Shown here: positions 6,272 to 7,404 of the stretch, piece by piece
How the letters are laid out: every line of letters starts with the position of its first letter
How positions within the stretch are numbered: position 1 is the first letter of the stretch
Source of the DNA: Rubrobacter sp.
Lineage (GTDB): Bacteria; Actinomycetota; Rubrobacteria; Rubrobacterales; Rubrobacteraceae
Length of the DNA stretch: 7,404 bases
NCBI GenBank assembly: GCA_013817025.1
Contig: JACDDK010000045.1
Coordinates: forward strand, 1 to 7,404
Reading direction: 5' to 3'
Translations under genes and position numbers: made by a program
The notes under the pieces: model-generated
Databases searched by the model: none
The model's input: the letters and a program-made list of their open reading frames with translations, nothing else
Told to the model about the DNA's origin: nothing

Positions 6272-7366
6272 CTAACCACACCCTCTCTTTTGCATTTTAG
6301 TCTTCATAGAGTCGAGGATGGCCCGTGCCACCTCCGCTTTCGAGGCCCGAGGCACGAAACGCTCTGCGCCATCATCCACGATGTACACCTCGTTCTCGTC
6401 GGCCCCGAAGCCCGTACCGGGCCGCGAGATGTCGTTGCCAACGAAAAGGTCCGCGCCTTTGGAGCGGAGCTTCTCGCGGGCGTCGGGGCGCGGATCCCCG
6501 TGCGATGCGGCGAATCCTATCACAAAGAGGTCCGGGTTCCGCCGCCGAACCTCCCCGAGCACGTCCTCCGTCGAGATCATTTCGAGCGTCATCCCGTCGC
6601 GGCGTCGGATCTTGCTTTCCGCCACCTTCGCGGGCGTGAAATCCGAGACCGCCGCCGCCATAACCAGCGCGTCCGCCCCCTCAACGAGCCGCAATGTAGC
6701 CTCCCGCAACTCCTTCACGCTCTCGACGCGATGGACTTTCACTCCAGGGTCGACGACTTCCACGTTCGCCGCCACCACGACGACTTCGGCCCCGAGCCGC
6801 CGCGCCTCCCGAGCCACGGCCAAGCCCATTTTTCCGGACGAGCGGTTACCGATGAACCTCACGCTGTCGATGATCTCGCGGGTCCCACCCACCGTCACCA
6901 CAACGCGAAGCCCCGCGAGCGGCCCACCGAGTCCACCAAGAATCGCCGACGATACCTCCGCCACTGACGCGAACCCACTTTCTCCGACAACTACGCACCC
7001 ATCCTCGCGCAATATCCGCAAGTTCCCCACCACGGCGGGATGGCTTGCGGTCTCCGGTTCGAGGTCCGGGGCGATGAACGCAGGTCGCAACCCACCCGAG
7101 TACAGTTCGCCGGTCGGCCCGCCGTCGAGGCCATGCGCGAGTCGGGCGAGCGTGGTGGTGGTTGCCGGGGCGAAGAGGATCGCCTCGGGGCGCCGCGTGG
7201 GGCTTGAAACGACCGAGGCCGGGTCCGCGAACGCGGTCCGGCCTATAAAGCGTTTTGTTTCGGGTTCCAGGATGATCTCGACGGATTCTCCGACGGCGGA
7301 GAGTTGCGTGGATATCTCCGGCACTTGTAGGACTCCGCGAGACGCGCCAGCCGAGATCAGGATCAC
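6272..7366 (-). CDS. coaBC: CoaBC: phosphopantothenoylcysteine synthetase with a degenerate decarboxylase half
   Basis: This gene belongs to coenzyme A biosynthesis in the cytoplasm. The CoaB half joins 4'-phosphopantothenate to cysteine using CTP; the CoaC half, when active, decarboxylates the product with FMN. The protein is 364 residues from GTG 7366, somewhat shorter than the usual 400 or so. Residues about 151-352 are a clear CoaB domain: VTVGGTREIIDSVRFIGNRS (157-176, with the conserved Asn at 174), AAAVSDF (237-243), the SKIRR lysine at 252, IGFAAS (283-288) and NDISRPGTGFGADEN (311-325). Residues 1-145 follow the CoaC fold and keep APATTTTLARLAHG (66-79). The His expected about 13 residues before APAT is absent, PAMN reads APDLEP (99-104), and the Cys flap reads ESGFAS (129-134). 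The decarboxylase half is therefore probably inactive or altered. The GTG was chosen because it overlaps an upstream TGA as GTGA, but the frame stays open to the window edge, so a start further upstream is possible. The stop is one base before the preferred metK start. Confidence 0.9.
   Translation of the reverse strand: MILISAGASRGVLQVPEISTQLSAVGESVEIILEPETKRFIGRTAFADPASVVSSPTRRPEAILFAPATTTTLARLAHGLDGGPTGELYSGGLRPAFIAPDLEPETASHPAVVGNLRILREDGCVVVGESGFASVAEVSSAILGGLGGPLAGLRVVVTVGGTREIIDSVRFIGNRSSGKMGLAVAREARRLGAEVVVVAANVEVVDPGVKVHRVESVKELREATLRLVEGADALVMAAAVSDFTPAKVAESKIRRRDGMTLEMISTEDVLGEVRRRNPDLFVIGFAASHGDPRPDAREKLRSKGADLFVGNDISRPGTGFGADENEVYIVDDGAERFVPRASKAEVARAILDSMKTKMQKRGCG
6281..6287 (-). 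promoter_or_regulatory. Ribosome binding site for metK
   Basis: GAGAGGG on the minus strand lies inside the last sense codons of coaBC. It is 10 bases before the GTG at 6270 but only 1 base before the in-frame GTG at 6279. This spacing favours 6270 as the metK start. Confidence 0.5.
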
Positions 7367-7404
7367 GGTTTCAACCGGACTTTTTCTAGGCGGCGCCTTC
7401 GCTC
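7363..7404 (-). CDS. C-terminal tail of an upstream gene (partial, identity unknown)
   Basis: Reading leftward from the right edge, one minus-strand frame gives 13 codons (ERRRRLEKVRLKP) and a TGA at 7365-7363. That TGA overlaps the GTG start of coaBC in a GTGA junction, the usual layout of translationally coupled genes. The basic tail is too short to identify. In many bacteria rpoZ (RNA polymerase omega) precedes coaBC, so rpoZ is a guess from gene order only. The coaBC frame itself is also open to the window edge, so these codons could instead be an unused frame beneath a longer coaBC 5' end. Confidence 0.4.
   Translation of the reverse strand, partial: ERRRRLEKVRLKP

Noticed and set aside
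6271..6300. SAM riboswitch or separate promoter ahead of metK
   Set aside because: Only one base separates the coaBC stop from the preferred metK start and the upstream sequence is coding, leaving no room for an aptamer.
6074..6967. Plus-strand open frame of 297 codons opposite metK and coaBC
   Set aside because: It is antisense to two clearly conserved genes and its translation is Arg/His/Pro-rich with no recognisable motif.

Overview
This is a high-GC window with every recognisable gene on the minus strand. It looks like one tightly packed bacterial housekeeping operon, read from the right edge to the left. The gene order is [unknown upstream gene, tail only] - coaBC - metK - priA - def - fmt - neuD/pglD-like acyltransferase - prepilin peptidase (cut by the left edge). 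The coaBC-metK-priA-def-fmt order is familiar from Actinomycetota. The priA product is the helicase-dead form typical of that phylum. A deep-branching actinobacterium (Rubrobacteria-like) is my best guess, but that is inference from gene order, base composition and the PriA type; nothing in the window proves it.

Right part (about 4950-7404): a 14-codon tail of an upstream gene ends in a GTGA overlap with coaBC (coenzyme A biosynthesis). One base separates the coaBC stop from the preferred metK start (S-adenosylmethionine synthetase), and priA (primosome protein) follows. Middle (1328-4955): priA is followed after 3 bases by def (peptide deformylase), and def after 16 bases by fmt (Met-tRNA formyltransferase). 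These two enzymes add and remove the N-formyl group of initiator methionine. Left part (1-1254): a Rossmann plus left-handed beta-helix protein of the NeuD/PglD sugar O-acyltransferase family is followed directly by a type IV prepilin peptidase.

There is no RNA gene, mobile element, CRISPR array or long non-coding stretch. The longest gaps are about 85 bases (metK-priA) and 73 bases (fmt-neuD).

I found no evidence of a wholly new system. Four things deserve a second look. First, the decarboxylase half of CoaBC lacks its family's catalytic His, Asn and Cys, while the ligase half is intact. Second, the NeuD-like protein has Arg where the proposed catalytic His should be. Third, the prepilin peptidase has no ATG/GTG/TTG start ahead of its first membrane segment and may start at a CTG overlapping the previous stop codon. 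Fourth, PriA has lost Walker A, Walker B and the C-terminal helicase motif but keeps its eight zinc cysteines.
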